The notes beneath the pieces were generated by a model, which saw nothing but the letters and a program-made list of their open reading frames with translations, was not told the DNA's origin and made no database searches. From positions 868,001 through 932,000 of the forward strand of contig NZ_JBFNXW010000001.1 of assembly GCF_040811775.1 (NCBI RefSeq): a DNA stretch of 64,000 nucleotides, written 5' to 3'. A program made the position numbers and the translations under genes. Below, piece by piece: positions 35,492-45,194 of the stretch; the stretch's first letter is position 1, and the number at the start of each line of letters is the position of its first letter. The DNA comes from Balneola sp. MJW-20. Lineage in GTDB: Bacteria > Bacteroidota > Rhodothermia > Balneolales > Balneolaceae.

Positions 35492-37454
35492 AGACCGCCT
35501 CTGTAATAGCATCAGAAGTGATTCCAAAGTGTTCGAAAAGCTCCTGATAAGGGCCTGAGGCTCCAAAACGGTCAAGACCGATAACCTTTCCTTCCGGGCC
35601 TACCCAGCGGTGCCATCCAAAGGTACTGCCGGCTTCAATGGATGCTCTGTTGGTTACCTCCGGAGGAAGAACCTTATTGCGGTAGTCTTCATCCTGCATA
35701 TCAAATAATTCCCATGAAGGCATGCTAACTACTCTGGCATCAATCCCTTTCTCGGATAGCTGCTTTCTCGCTTCAATAGCCAGATGTAATTCAGATCCGG
35801 AGCTCATAAGAATAGCATCCGGTACCTTTTTGTCTGAATCCAGATAAATATATGCTCCTTTCTCAGTCAGACTGGCCTGATTATCCCTGGTCCTTGGTAA
35901 CGTAGGCAGATTTTGTCTTGTCAGCACCAGTAAAGTAGGGCCGTCGGTACGCTCCAATGCTATTTTCCATGCAGCTGATACTTCATTTGCATCAGCAGGA
36001 CGCAACACCACAGTATTTGGCATAGCTCTGAGACTTGCCAGGTGTTCTACCGGCTGATGAGTGGGACCGTCTTCGCCTAAACCAATACTGTCATGAGTGA
36101 GTACAAATATCGAAGGGGTTTCCATTAAGGCTGCAAGCCTGATGGAAGGCCGCATATAATCAGTAAAGATGAAGAAAGTTCCACCGAATGGGATCACCCC
36201 ACCGTGTAATGCCATGCCGTTCATGGCAGCAGCCATAGCATGTTCTCTTACCCCATAATGAATATTTCTGCCGGAGGGATTATCAGCACCATAAGTACCT
36301 TTGCCGCTTAATTCAGTATTATTTGATCCGGTAAGGTCCGCAGATCCTCCAAGCATATTAGGTACACTATCTGCAATTGCATTCAGAACTGCACCGCTTG
36401 CCTTCCTGGATGCCATTCCTTTTTCATCTTCTTCAAATACCGGCAAAGCCTCAGTGTATGTGGTTCCGAGTTCATGATTCATCCAGTTATTGAACTTTTC
36501 TTCAACTCCTGATCCTGCGATCCGTGCTTTCCATTCTTTTTCAGCTGCTGAACCCCTTTCTACAGCTTTAGTCATATGGGCTTTGACCTCTTCAGGAATA
36601 TAAAAACTCTTATTCGGGTCCCAGCCATAAGCCTCTTTGGTCAGTTTGATCTCATCTTCTCCGAGAGGTGCACCATGAGAGGAAGCACTGTCCTGCTTAT
36701 TCGGGCTGCCAAACCCGATGTGCGTGCGGCAAATTATGATCGAAGGCTGATCGCTTGTATTGCGCGCTTCTTCTATGGCGTTGCTTATCTGACCATGATC
36801 GTGACCGTCAACCTTCAGTACATGCCACCCATAAGATCGGAATCGCATTGCTGCATCTTCGGTATAGGCGAGATCTGTAGACCCGTCAATACTGATCTCA
36901 TTTGCATCGTATAGGTAAATGAGTTTCCCTAATTTGAGATGACCAGCCAGTGATGCAGCTTCATGTGACACACCTTCCATCAGGTCACCGTCTGATACGA
37001 TCGCATAGGTATAATGATCTACGATCTCCTCACCAAACTCTGCCCGAAGAAAATTCTCGGCCATAGCCATACCAACACCGGTTGCAAAGCCCTGGCCCAG
37101 TGGACCTGTGGTCATCTCCACACCTTTAGTAATATGATTTTCAGGGTGACCCGGAGTTTTGGACCCAAGCTGTCTGAAATCTTTTATGTCATCAAGACTA
37201 AGATCATATCCTGTTAGATGCATAAGGCTATATAGAAGCATGGATCCGTGACCTGCTGATAAAATAAAACGATCACGGTCTGCCCAGTCAGGGTTTTGTG
37301 GATTATGCTTTAAAAAATTATTCCATAGAACGTATGCGGCATCTGCCATTCCCATAGGCATGCCCGGATGACCGGAGTTAGCCTTCTGAACTGCATCCAT
37401 TGAAAGGGTTCTGATGGTATTGACACAAAGTTGATCAAGAGAGGAAGCTGACAT
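35487..37454 (-). CDS. tkt: Transketolase
   Basis: 655 aa, a thiamine-diphosphate enzyme that moves two-carbon units between sugar phosphates in the pentose phosphate pathway. The pyrophosphate-binding part has [32 protein letters not shown] and the GDG-N-type motif [13 protein letters not shown]. The pyrimidine part has [20 protein letters not shown] (the catalytic Glu in VREH), followed by [30 protein letters not shown] is near the C-terminus. Full length for the family. It has its own upstream gap of about 130 bp. Confidence 0.96.
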   Translation of the reverse strand: MSASSLDQLCVNTIRTLSMDAVQKANSGHPGMPMGMADAAYVLWNNFLKHNPQNPDWADRDRFILSAGHGSMLLYSLMHLTGYDLSLDDIKDFRQLGSKTPGHPENHITKGVEMTTGPLGQGFATGVGMAMAENFLRAEFGEEIVDHYTYAIVSDGDLMEGVSHEAASLAGHLKLGKLIYLYDANEISIDGSTDLAYTEDAAMRFRSYGWHVLKVDGHDHGQISNAIEEARNTSDQPSIIICRTHIGFGSPNKQDSASSHGAPLGEDEIKLTKEAYGWDPNKSFYIPEEVKAHMTKAVERGSAAEKEWKARIAGSGVEEKFNNWMNHELGTTYTEALPVFEEDEKGMASRKASGAVLNAIADSVPNMLGGSADLTGSNNTELSGKGTYGADNPSGRNIHYGVREHAMAAAMNGMALHGGVIPFGGTFFIFTDYMRPSIRLAALMETPSIFVLTHDSIGLGEDGPTHQPVEHLASLRAMPNTVVLRPADANEVSAAWKIALERTDGPTLLVLTRQNLPTLPRTRDNQASLTEKGAYIYLDSDKKVPDAILMSSGSELHLAIEARKQLSEKGIDARVVSMPSWELFDMQDEDYRNKVLPPEVTNRASIEAGSTFGWHRWVGPEGKVIGLDRFGASGPYQELFEHFGITSDAITEAVS

Positions 37455-37540
37455 TAATTAAAACCTGAAATTTACTGTTTGATTATGGGTGTTCTAAGAT
37501 ATGGATTGAATCAGACCTAAGAAATCAAATTAAGGTCAAG

Positions 37541-37572
37541 TCAAAAAAAAAGCCCATCGGAATGATGGGCTT
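37541..37572 (-). terminator. Strong intrinsic terminator of the TPR gene
   Basis: A perfect 9-bp stem AAGCCCATC / GATGGGCTT with a 5-nt loop (37550-37572). On the minus strand it is followed by a run of T residues that corresponds to the A-run at 37543-37551. It lies 15 bp past the stop of the TPR protein gene and upstream of transketolase. A textbook rho-independent terminator. Confidence 0.88.
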
Positions 37573-37587
37573 AGGGATAAATACTTG

Positions 37588-38595
37588 TTAGTTCGATGGG
37601 TCGGCTGAAGAGCACTTCAGTTCAAATTCCATCTTGTGCTCAGCAGGATCTTTGAAAGCTCCGTAAACCGCATTCGAGAATGCATCACATGCTTTGGCTT
37701 TATCACCTTTAGCCTGATACGCAAATCCGAGTTCGAAGTAGATTTTAGCTTTATCAGTACGTCCGCCATTCTCAAGATCCAGAGACTGTATAGCATGCTT
37801 GATAGCCGTGTCATACTGAGCCATTTTGTTGCTCACTTCTGCAATCCGGTAATGGATATCTGCAGACCCTGAGTCATAGGAAAGTCCGGTCTGAAGTAAT
37901 TCAAGAGCATCTCTGTGATTACCTGCTTCCATTTCCTTCACGCCGCGATATAAAAGATTGTCGTGGGCTGATTCGGTAGCTCTTCTTGAAACCTGTGCCT
38001 GGTTGGTACGGTCAGCGACTTCAATTGCTTTATCATACCACTGCAGCACCTGAAGAATATCTTTTCCTTGCTTATTCGCTACAAGTCCTTTCTGATAGTA
38101 TGCAATCGCATAATTAGCATTCTTGTTAATAACTTCATTCAATGTTGCATCAGCCTCAGCATAATTACCCTGATTGAACTGTACCAGAGATTTATTGTAG
38201 AGTAGTTGCGGAATAATACCGGATGCCCTAGCTGCAACATTATCGACACCATATTGACTGGCTACGTCAGAAGCTTCCTGAAATGCATTAACTGCAGTGT
38301 CCAGGTCACTTAAATTTTTAGAGGTTTTGAATGCATTGTATGCCAGTACAGCTTTCTGATAATACATAGTTGGGATCTGCTTCTCTGCTCTGTCCTTAAG
38401 CGCGTCGTCACCAACCTGACCTGCAATGTCGGCAGCCTGAGTAAACGAGCTAATGGCTGCATCAAAATCATTTGATTTGGCCTGTTCCAAACCTGCGTTA
38501 AAAGCTTTAATGGCTGCTGCTTTATCCTGTGCTAATGCCCCTGTAGCTAAAAAAGTCAGGAATAATGCAGTAAATAGAGTCTTAAAATTTTTCAT
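37588..38595 (-). CDS. Exported tetratricopeptide-repeat protein
   Basis: 335 aa. Signal peptide about 1-22 (ends ATGALAQ). Several TPR pairs follow: AFNAGLEQAKSNDFDAAISSFTQAA, KSLVQFNQGNYAEADATLNEVI, YQKGLVANKQGKDILQVLQWYDKAI, and EMEAGNHRDALELLQTGL, with a final FELGFAYQAKGDKAKACDAFSNAV. The tail has two cysteines (C314-region and CSSADPSN) that could form a disulfide. It is a periplasmic scaffold protein of unknown partner. It is a single-gene unit with its own strong terminator. Confidence 0.82.
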   Translation of the reverse strand: MKNFKTLFTALFLTFLATGALAQDKAAAIKAFNAGLEQAKSNDFDAAISSFTQAADIAGQVGDDALKDRAEKQIPTMYYQKAVLAYNAFKTSKNLSDLDTAVNAFQEASDVASQYGVDNVAARASGIIPQLLYNKSLVQFNQGNYAEADATLNEVINKNANYAIAYYQKGLVANKQGKDILQVLQWYDKAIEVADRTNQAQVSRRATESAHDNLLYRGVKEMEAGNHRDALELLQTGLSYDSGSADIHYRIAEVSNKMAQYDTAIKHAIQSLDLENGGRTDKAKIYFELGFAYQAKGDKAKACDAFSNAVYGAFKDPAEHKMEFELKCSSADPSN

Positions 38596-38612
38596 TTCTC
38601 TGATGTTTGTTC

Positions 38613-38653
38613 ATGCTTTTCACAAGCATCGAATTTAATAAATTTTGATGCTT
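38613..38653. promoter_or_regulatory. Three alternating copies of a GATGCTT-type heptamer in the TPR gene leader
   Basis: ATGCTT (38613-38618), AAGCATC (38624-38630) and GATGCTT (38647-38653) can pair in two mutually exclusive ways: 38613-18 with 38624-29, or 38624-30 with 38647-53, the latter also supported by inner AATTT/AAATT pairing. They lie 18-58 bp upstream of the TPR gene's start. This may be an end signal for the LOG gene transcript or an attenuator-like leader. Confidence 0.35.
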
Positions 38654-38723
38654 ATTCTAAAAACTTAACTGAAATTTACCTTCTCTTATTGTTTAAACCC
38701 TTGAAAAAGCTTTGATGTTCCCC

Positions 38724-39425
38724 TCAGAAGTAGAAATTAGGCATAGGTTCTTTCTTGCTATAGAAATCGGTGATAATCTCTATCACTTCTTCAGGTGAAT
38801 CTGTTAAATGGAACAGATCTGTATCTTTATCTGATATGGTACCTGCCACTTTCATGGTTTTCTCCATCCAGTCCACCAGTCCTCCCCAGTATTCTGAACC
38901 AAATAGAATGATCGGTATCTGGGTGATCTTTCTTGTCTGAATAAGGGTCAGGCTTTCAAATAATTCATCTAATGTTCCAAACCCACCGGGAAACACTACA
39001 AATCCCTGTGCATATTTCACGAACATTACTTTCCGGACGAAAAAGTAATTGAAATTGATCGTAAAGGCCGGATCAACAAATTGATTGATCCCCTGTTCGA
39101 ATGGAAGATCGATCCCTAAACCGACGGATTTACCATTTGCATCGGTAGCCCCTCTGTTGCCAGCTTCCATTATTCCCGGACCACCTCCGGTGATTACACC
39201 AAAGCCTTTTTCCGTGATCATGGAAGCAGTTCTGGAAGCCAGTTTGTAGTATTTATCTTCCTCAGTAGATCTGGCAGATCCGAATATTGAAATACAGGGT
39301 CCTATTTGAAACAGCTTATCATAACCTTCAACAAACTCTCCCATGATCTTAAAAACCGACCAGATATCTTTATCGTAACCTTTCCTGTAGTTTTCAGAGA
39401 TCGAATATTTTCTTTCTTCAGTCAT
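38724..39425 (-). CDS. LOG-family protein (TIGR00730 Rossmann fold)
   Basis: 233 aa. The hallmark nucleotide-binding motifs are present: CISIFGSAR, TGGGPGIMEAGNRGA and the LOG catalytic motif PGGFGTLDELFE. Characterised relatives are phosphoribohydrolases that release a base from nucleoside 5'-monophosphates (plant LOG activates cytokinins); older annotation calls them lysine decarboxylases. Which nucleotide it cleaves cannot be read from the sequence. It lies 6 bp behind the DUF5683-like gene and so ends the parA-parB unit. Confidence 0.85.
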   Translation of the reverse strand: MTEERKYSISENYRKGYDKDIWSVFKIMGEFVEGYDKLFQIGPCISIFGSARSTEEDKYYKLASRTASMITEKGFGVITGGGPGIMEAGNRGATDANGKSVGLGIDLPFEQGINQFVDPAFTINFNYFFVRKVMFVKYAQGFVVFPGGFGTLDELFESLTLIQTRKITQIPIILFGSEYWGGLVDWMEKTMKVAGTISDKDTDLFHLTDSPEEVIEIITDFYSKKEPMPNFYF

Positions 39426-39431
39426 ATACTG

Positions 39432-40079
39432 CTATTTCAGATTAAAAGTGAAAGACAGGCCCGGAATGGGATGCCCTGATGCAAGTACTCCCATATCGGA
39501 TTTAATTCCTGTTCTCATAGTGAGATCATCAGATACATCAAAAGATCTCATATGTGCATATACGTATGCATCAACCATGTTTAAAATATAAGCCAGTCCG
39601 ATGGTTACATAAATGAAATCCCTGCGGTTCCTGAAAAAATCCCGGTTGTTCTTCAGCGAACTCTCAGATGCATTGGGTGAAATATAAGAGGGAGTGGAAC
39701 CGAACCTCAGGTCAGACTCTGCACCGTTCACACTGTTATAATATGCCGCCCGGTAATCATGATATTTCTTATGCAGATCAATGCTGTAATAAGTGAGTCC
39801 GCCCAGAAGACCATAAACAATAGGTACCTTCCAGATCTGTTTATTGGTAACCTGTCCCCAGCCAGGGATCATCACCGATCTCAATAAGACTTTTTTTGGC
39901 TCCGGAAACTCGGAAATAGTTTCTTCGTTTTGTGCAGGGTGTACCGGATCACCAAGAAATGTTTTGCGGGCGGTATATTCTGTCAACTGTGCCTGAACTA
40001 CAGTTGTAAAAACAAGAACCGTAAGAATAGATCTAATGACCAATTTCGTCAATAAGATTGAGTATTCTTTCGAGATCAT
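39432..40079 (-). CDS. DUF5683-like exported or membrane protein
   Basis: About 216 aa from the chosen ATG at 40079. A signal or anchor segment (LVIRSILTVLVFTTVVQAQ) precedes a conserved part with PKKVLLRSVMIPGWGQVTNKQ and IWKVPIVYGLLGGLTYYSI, then RRDFIYVTIGLAYILNMVDAYVYAHM, a pattern of the DUF5683 family found after parAB in many Bacteroidota. The frame is open further up to an ATG at 40112, and a TTG about nine bases before the parB stop would give the neatest signal peptide, so the start is uncertain. The function is unknown. It overlaps the parB end. Confidence 0.72.
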   Translation of the reverse strand: MISKEYSILLTKLVIRSILTVLVFTTVVQAQLTEYTARKTFLGDPVHPAQNEETISEFPEPKKVLLRSVMIPGWGQVTNKQIWKVPIVYGLLGGLTYYSIDLHKKYHDYRAAYYNSVNGAESDLRFGSTPSYISPNASESSLKNNRDFFRNRRDFIYVTIGLAYILNMVDAYVYAHMRSFDVSDDLTMRTGIKSDMGVLASGHPIPGLSFTFNLK

Positions 40080-40971
40080 CATCGGAATAATATTCAATAC
40101 GTATTTCACCACCCTTTGATTTGGCTTTGAGATTTACCTTCGTACTGAATTTCTTACGCAACCGGGATGAGATCTCCTCATAAAACGGGTCTTCAAGATC
40201 AGGTTTCCGGGTAGTTGATTTTTTTCCTGAAGGTTTCTCTTCACCCTTACGAACAGCTTCTTCGATCTGCCTGACCGACCAGTCATTACTTAGGGTCTTA
40301 TCAAGTATGCTCTTCTGAAGGCTCTCATCTTCTATGCTGACCAATGCTCTCGCATGACCCATGCTTATAAGATTTGATTTCAGTGCTTTCTGAATATAAT
40401 CAGGTAAAGTAAGCAACCGAAGCATGTTTGTTACTGTGGTTCGATTCTTCCCAACCTTTTCCGCTACCTCTGCCTGAGTATAATTAAATTCCTGTACCAG
40501 TCTTTTGTAACCAAGTGCAACTTCAAGAGGATTTAATTCTTCGCGTTGAATATTCTCGATCAGCGCAAATGACATGCTTTGTTCATCATCCGCTTCCCGG
40601 ATAAATGCAGGAATCTCGGCCAGACCGGCAAGTTTCGAAGCCCGAAGCCTTCTTTCACCAGATATGAGTTCAAACCTCTTTTCTCCGATATATCTGACCG
40701 TTATAGGCTGAATCAGACCATGTTTTTTGATCGAAGAAGCCAGCTCATCCAGTCTTTCTTCATCAAATTCGCGACGAGGCTGATGTGGATTTGCTCTGAT
40801 ATGCTCAACCGGAACGAAAAGCACGATGTTGACTCTTTCTTCAGGAGCAATGGTCTTTTGAACATCCCTTTCTGCCGTCTGATCACTACCGGATACAGGT
40901 TCTTCACCTTCTTCCCGATACTCCGGGAAAAAAGCGCCCAATCCCCTGCCTAATACTTTCTTTGAAGCCAT
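40033..40971 (-). CDS. parB: Chromosome-partitioning protein ParB
   Basis: 312 aa. The N-terminal start KKVLGRGLGAFFPE is typical. The CTPase/ParB-N domain contains NPHQPRREFDEERLDELASS, the GERRLRASKLAG phosphate-binding segment and ALIENIQREELNPLE. The helix-turn-helix (TQAEVAEKVGKNRTTVTNMLRLL) binds parS. The C-terminal dimerisation part is short and basic. It loads on parS near the origin and works with ParA in chromosome segregation. It follows parA with a 6-bp gap. I found no parS palindrome (TGTTTCACGTGAAACA type) in the window. Confidence 0.95.
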   Translation of the reverse strand: MASKKVLGRGLGAFFPEYREEGEEPVSGSDQTAERDVQKTIAPEERVNIVLFVPVEHIRANPHQPRREFDEERLDELASSIKKHGLIQPITVRYIGEKRFELISGERRLRASKLAGLAEIPAFIREADDEQSMSFALIENIQREELNPLEVALGYKRLVQEFNYTQAEVAEKVGKNRTTVTNMLRLLTLPDYIQKALKSNLISMGHARALVSIEDESLQKSILDKTLSNDWSVRQIEEAVRKGEEKPSGKKSTTRKPDLEDPFYEEISSRLRKKFSTKVNLKAKSKGGEIRIEYYSDDDLERILNLIDEIGH

Positions 40972-40977
40972 AATCTC

Positions 40978-41775
40978 TTAATCCGTTAGTACCGGACTGT
41001 CTTTGAATAATTTCTTATTCCTTTTAATGATCTCTTTACCTAAAGCAAGGTAGTTCTTGGCTCCCACACTGGTAGAGTCATAAAGAAGTGCCGGTTTACC
41101 AAAACTTGGAGCCTCTGCCAGTCTTACATTTCTCGCAATTACCGATTTAAAAACCCGGTCGTCAAAATACCGTTTCACCTCTTCAGCTACCTGATTAGAG
41201 AGCCTTGTACGGGTATCATACATTGTCAGCAGCACTCCTTCGATATCAAGTGATGGATTAAGATGCTGGCGAACGATCTTTATGGTATTGAGAAGTTGCC
41301 CCAACCCTTCAAGGGCAAAGTATTCGCATTGCACAGGGATCAGGATCGAATCGGACGCTGTCAGAGCGTTTATTGTCAAGAGTCCAAGTGAAGGCGGACA
41401 GTCAATGATGATAAAATCGTATTTCTCGCGTTGCTCTTTAAGGGCTTTCGTCAGGATCTTCTCCCGTTGATCCCGATCGATCATTTCGATCTCTGCTCCC
41501 ACGAGATTAATATGCGAAGGGATCAGATCCAGGAAATCAAGCTCGGTCTGACGGATCGTATCCTCAATGTCAGCACTACCAATCATAACCTCATACACCG
41601 AATTGGAAACGGTCTTCGAATCTATACCCAATCCGCTGGTGGTGTTACTCTGTGGATCGATATCGATTACCAGTGTCGGATGCTCAATAGCAGCCAGGCT
41701 GGCAGCGAGGTTAATGGCTGTTGTCGTTTTACCGACACCACCCTTTTGATTAGCAATTGCAATAACTTTACCCAT
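40978..41775 (-). CDS. parA: Chromosome-partitioning ATPase ParA/Soj
   Basis: A 265-aa deviant-Walker ATPase. The P-loop is [15 protein letters not shown] (residues 11-25) with the signature Lys, the Walker A' segment is [16 protein letters not shown], and Walker B is [18 protein letters not shown]. It forms an ATP-dependent gradient on the nucleoid that moves ParB-parS complexes. The short form without an N-terminal DNA-binding domain is the chromosomal (Soj) type. The 138-bp upstream gap contains a DnaA-box sequence, so the gene may lie near the replication origin. Confidence 0.96.
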   Translation of the reverse strand: MGKVIAIANQKGGVGKTTTAINLAASLAAIEHPTLVIDIDPQSNTTSGLGIDSKTVSNSVYEVMIGSADIEDTIRQTELDFLDLIPSHINLVGAEIEMIDRDQREKILTKALKEQREKYDFIIIDCPPSLGLLTINALTASDSILIPVQCEYFALEGLGQLLNTIKIVRQHLNPSLDIEGVLLTMYDTRTRLSNQVAEEVKRYFDDRVFKSVIARNVRLAEAPSFGKPALLYDSTSVGAKNYLALGKEIIKRNKKLFKDSPVLTD

Positions 41776-41873
41776 TAAAACAGCTTTCTACTTTAACTTT
41801 GTTTGCGAGGGATTCCAATATAAAGCGAGGCAATGTGCTATACAAAAATACTTATTAACACTCTGCCGGATAG

Positions 41874-41882
41874 TTATCCACA
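41874..41882 (+). promoter_or_regulatory. DnaA-box match TTATCCACA
   Basis: A perfect match to the canonical 9-mer DnaA box, in the gap between parA and the anti-sigma gene, 98 bp upstream of the parA ATG. One 9-mer alone can occur by chance in 64 kb; its position upstream of parA makes it worth recording. I saw no cluster of boxes that would mark an origin. Confidence 0.4.
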
Positions 41883-41913
41883 TTATAGTACTATCTCTTT
41901 GGGCAGTAATGAC

Positions 41914-42459
41914 TTAATCTGATGAACCGGTCAGAATCAGTCCTTGTTTATCCGGGCTTTGTACAGGAACCGACTCTACGAGGCGGAGCTTATCGTAGCT
42001 TTTGTTGTATTCGTCTGATAATTCAACCTCAACCGGTACCGCATACTCTCCTGAATATCTCAAAACTTCATTTCGGTCAACCCAGGGACTGACCGTCTGA
42101 TCTTCAGGTAATCCGGTCCCTGAAACACCCGGCTGAGAAAACTGGAAATAAATACCGCTGACCGCTATGAGAAGTACAGTAGCCGCGGCGGTATAAGTTG
42201 AGTATCGGATAATCCGGCTTCCGGACTGGCCTTTCAGAACCTTATTTTGGTAAGCTGTGCTATTTTTGATCTCTTCGATCAAATGAGGCGGAGGAGTTTT
42301 CTCAGGTAACTGATCCAGTTTTTTCAGTGTATTCCTGAGCGTTTCTACCTCAATCAAGAGATTTTCATCCTCCCGCATCATCCTTTCGAATTCCATTTCT
42401 TCTGAAGGATCCATTTCCTTCATCAAATAACGGATACAACCATCTTCACTGTTTAGCAT
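41914..42459 (-). CDS. Probable anti-sigma factor, single-pass membrane protein
   Basis: 181 aa. The first 80 residues are soluble and charged (CIRYLMKEMDPSEEMEFERMM, LIEVETLRNTLKKLDQLP), like the cytoplasmic part of ECF anti-sigma factors. One membrane helix follows (about 90-107, TAAATVLLIAVSGIYFQF), then a periplasmic tail of about 70 residues with no known domain. The zinc-binding HxxxCxxC motif is absent. The gene overlaps the sigma factor gene by 14 bp, the usual arrangement for a sigma/anti-sigma pair. The role is assigned from context and layout. Confidence 0.68.
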   Translation of the reverse strand: MLNSEDGCIRYLMKEMDPSEEMEFERMMREDENLLIEVETLRNTLKKLDQLPEKTPPPHLIEEIKNSTAYQNKVLKGQSGSRIIRYSTYTAAATVLLIAVSGIYFQFSQPGVSGTGLPEDQTVSPWVDRNEVLRYSGEYAVPVEVELSDEYNKSYDKLRLVESVPVQSPDKQGLILTGSSD

Positions 42460-43096
42460 GTTTCAACTCTTGTTGTCTATCTTCTTCAAAATATTTCCTC
42501 AGGTTGATGAGTGCATATCTCATACGCCCTAAGGCGGTGTTGATAGAAACGTCGGTCAATTCAGCGATCTCTTTAAAAGGCATTTCATAGTAATGTCTGA
42601 GAAGCACAACAGTTCTTTGTTCTTCCGGCAGACGACTGATATGCCTCATCAGATCAGATCTTTCTTCATTCATGATCATCTGATCGTCCGCATCGACTAC
42701 GTCTTCATCTTCCATTCTTTCAAAATAATCGGATGAATCATCTTCATCATACGGGCCACTAACGTGGACATATCGTTTTTGTTTTCTTAAATAATCAATT
42801 GTGGCATTATGCGCAATACGCATGGTCCAGGCAATCCATTTACCCTGTTCATTATAAGTATCATCCATTTTAGTAACGATCTTGGTAAAGGTTTCCTGAA
42901 ATATGTCATTTGCAACTTCAGGATTCAGAACCATGCTGTATATGTAGGAATATACTTTGCTCTGGTGGCGATTTAATAATTCATTAAAGGCAGACTCATC
43001 GCCGTTCTTTCTGAATAGTTTTACCAGATCCCGGTCTCTGAGATCTTTATAGCTTTTATCACTCACATGTCTTTTCACTAATTCCATAATAGTCAC
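42446..43096 (-). CDS. ECF-type RNA polymerase sigma factor
   Basis: 216 aa. Region 2 (about 35-105) contains FNELLNRHQSKVYSYIYSMV, NDIFQETFTKIV and WTMRIAHNATIDYLRKQKR. An acidic linker (EDDSSDYFERMEDEDVVDADD) joins it to region 4 (about 150-200: LPEEQRTVVLLRHYYEMPFKEIAELTDVSINTALGRMRYAL), which reads the -35 element. It directs RNA polymerase to a special set of promoters. The following gene, overlapping by 14 bp, probably encodes its anti-sigma partner. The target genes are unknown. Confidence 0.93.
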   Translation of the reverse strand: MTIMELVKRHVSDKSYKDLRDRDLVKLFRKNGDESAFNELLNRHQSKVYSYIYSMVLNPEVANDIFQETFTKIVTKMDDTYNEQGKWIAWTMRIAHNATIDYLRKQKRYVHVSGPYDEDDSSDYFERMEDEDVVDADDQMIMNEERSDLMRHISRLPEEQRTVVLLRHYYEMPFKEIAELTDVSINTALGRMRYALINLRKYFEEDRQQELKHAKQ

Positions 43097-43264
43097 CCTT
43101 TGTTGGGATTAGGTCCTCCCGCAGTTAGCTTTTATAGAGCTGGTTAAGGAAGAACAAAGTTGACCAGGTCTGATGATTTACCTGATGCTAGAATCATTAT
43201 AATATTTGACGACTCACAACAGTATCACATAATGATGTTAGGCTTTACCCGGGGATGTGACGAA

Positions 43265-45109
43265 TCAGGAATGAAAATAGTTGAATACATTCTCGCCCGT
43301 CTTTTCGCCTAAAAATGCTTTCAATTCTTCCAGTTCAGCCTGTTTAACTTTTTTTACGGAACCAAACTCTCTCAATAATCTGTCAGCAGTCTTCTTACCT
43401 ATTCCCTCTATATCTGTAAGCTCAGTAGTAAAGGTTCTTTTTGCTCTTTTACTTCGATGAAAAGTAATGGCAAACCGATGAGCTTCATCCCGTGCCTGTT
43501 GCAGCAGTTTAAGGGCAGGAGATTTTTTCGGGATCATGATAGAATCAGACATCCCCGGGAGGAATACTTCTTCCAACCTTTTGGCCAGTCCTATGACGTC
43601 ACATTGCCCATAAAAACCAATATCTTTTAATGTTTCCACGGCAGCGCTTAATTGTCCTTTTCCTCCGTCAACTATGATCAGATCCGGGATCTGAAGTTTA
43701 TCTTTCTGCACTTTCGTGTATCTGCGGCGGAGGATCTCCCGCATGGAAGCGAAATCATCGGGTCCTTCCACAGTTTTAATATGAAATTTCTTGTATTCGC
43801 TTTTTCGTGGTCTTGCGTCCACAAAACAGACCATCGAAGCAACCGGATCACTTCCCTGAAAATTCGAATTATCAAAACATTCTAAGCGCCGGGGTAAACG
43901 CTGCAGTTTGAGATGTTCTTTCAGATCTTTTACGGCCTGAGGTATACGGTCTCTTTCCGCCTTCTCTTTTTCAATCTCTCTTTCTCTGAGATATAACCTG
44001 ACATTAGCTTCTGCCATTTTGATCAGCTGTTTTTTCTCGCCTATCTGTGGAACATGAACCGGTACGATCTTGGCTCTTTCCTGATAAAGATATTGCTCCA
44101 GAGCTTCGCTGTCTGTCATCTCGTGGCTTAAGTAAACCTCATCGGGAATAGCTGCCGTATACTGACCGGTATAATAATCTTCAACAAAAGACTGAATCAT
44201 ATCACTATGAGACAGTCCTTCAATATTCTTCATATAACGGTGGAACTTACCGATCAGTTTACCTTCTCTGATCTTGAATAATACACCACATGCTTCATTC
44301 AGATCATCATCTTTACCAATTGCGAATACATCCCGGTCAACTTTCTTTGAAGCCACGATCTTCATTTTCTGGCTGTATCTCTCAACCGACTGAATGGAAT
44401 CCCTGAGATTTGCAGCCTCCTCAAAAGCAAGTGCTTCAGATGCGATCTGCATTTCTTCTTTCAATTCTCTGATCAAAGTATCGGTCTGACCATTCAGAAG
44501 TCTTTCTACTTTCTTTATCGTGTCCTGATACAGGTCATCATCCCAGTCACCGGAACAATTTTGCAGGTAATCATCAAAACAGGAATGCCATTTTGGAGCT
44601 CCCCTTGTTTTATCGATCACCTTCTGTGATACTGCACAAGTACAAAGCCCGAACGCTTTTCTTATGGTTTCCAGCATTCTCTTCATCGTTCCTACACTGT
44701 CGTACGGTCCAAAATACTTTGAACCGTCTTTCAGTACGGTTCGGGTTGGGTACACTCTCGGTTTATTGGCATCTGTAATGCATATATAGGGATAAGATTT
44801 ATCATCACGATACATAATATTGTATCGTGGCTGGTATTGTTTGATCAGATTATTCTCCAGTATTAAAGCCTCTGCTTCTGTATCTGTTACGATCACTTCC
44901 AGATCATCGATCTTGGAAACCATGGTCTTTATTCGTCCATCCACAGGCCTGGATTCCTGAAAATAAGACCTGACCCGATTTCTGAGCTTCTTGGCTTTAC
45001 CTACATATAGGATAGACTCCGCATCATCCCGGTATATGTACACCCCCGGTGATAACGGCAGATTCGAAATTTTTTCTTCTAAAGCAGAATGGTCTGATAC
45101 TTCACTCAT
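43265..45109 (-). CDS. uvrC: Excinuclease ABC subunit C
   Basis: 614 aa. The GIY-YIG nuclease domain is N-terminal (LPLSPGVYIYRD, ILYVGKAKKLRNRVRSYF), followed by the UVR helix pair (about 210-245), the RNase-H-like C-terminal nuclease (RLECFDNSNFQGSDPVASMV, PDLIIVDGGKGQLSAAVETL) and two helix-hairpin-helix motifs (LTDIEGIGKKTADRLLREFGSV). UvrC makes both incisions around DNA damage in nucleotide excision repair after UvrAB loading. A set of four cysteines between 150 and 190 (CTCAV, WHSC, NCSG) could hold the Fe-S cluster reported for some UvrC proteins. Confidence 0.96.
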   Translation of the reverse strand: MSEVSDHSALEEKISNLPLSPGVYIYRDDAESILYVGKAKKLRNRVRSYFQESRPVDGRIKTMVSKIDDLEVIVTDTEAEALILENNLIKQYQPRYNIMYRDDKSYPYICITDANKPRVYPTRTVLKDGSKYFGPYDSVGTMKRMLETIRKAFGLCTCAVSQKVIDKTRGAPKWHSCFDDYLQNCSGDWDDDLYQDTIKKVERLLNGQTDTLIRELKEEMQIASEALAFEEAANLRDSIQSVERYSQKMKIVASKKVDRDVFAIGKDDDLNEACGVLFKIREGKLIGKFHRYMKNIEGLSHSDMIQSFVEDYYTGQYTAAIPDEVYLSHEMTDSEALEQYLYQERAKIVPVHVPQIGEKKQLIKMAEANVRLYLREREIEKEKAERDRIPQAVKDLKEHLKLQRLPRRLECFDNSNFQGSDPVASMVCFVDARPRKSEYKKFHIKTVEGPDDFASMREILRRRYTKVQKDKLQIPDLIIVDGGKGQLSAAVETLKDIGFYGQCDVIGLAKRLEEVFLPGMSDSIMIPKKSPALKLLQQARDEAHRFAITFHRSKRAKRTFTTELTDIEGIGKKTADRLLREFGSVKKVKQAELEELKAFLGEKTGENVFNYFHS

Positions 45110-45194
45110 GCACTAAAGATAAAAGATTTTTTAAGCTTCTGTTCCTTTTGATGTATTACCTTCATCTGTTACATTAGGAGCAAAATTATCCACT

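Noticed and set aside
41776-41913. A replication origin in the parA upstream gap
   Set aside because: Only one DnaA-box match, no box cluster and no parS; a single 9-mer is not enough.
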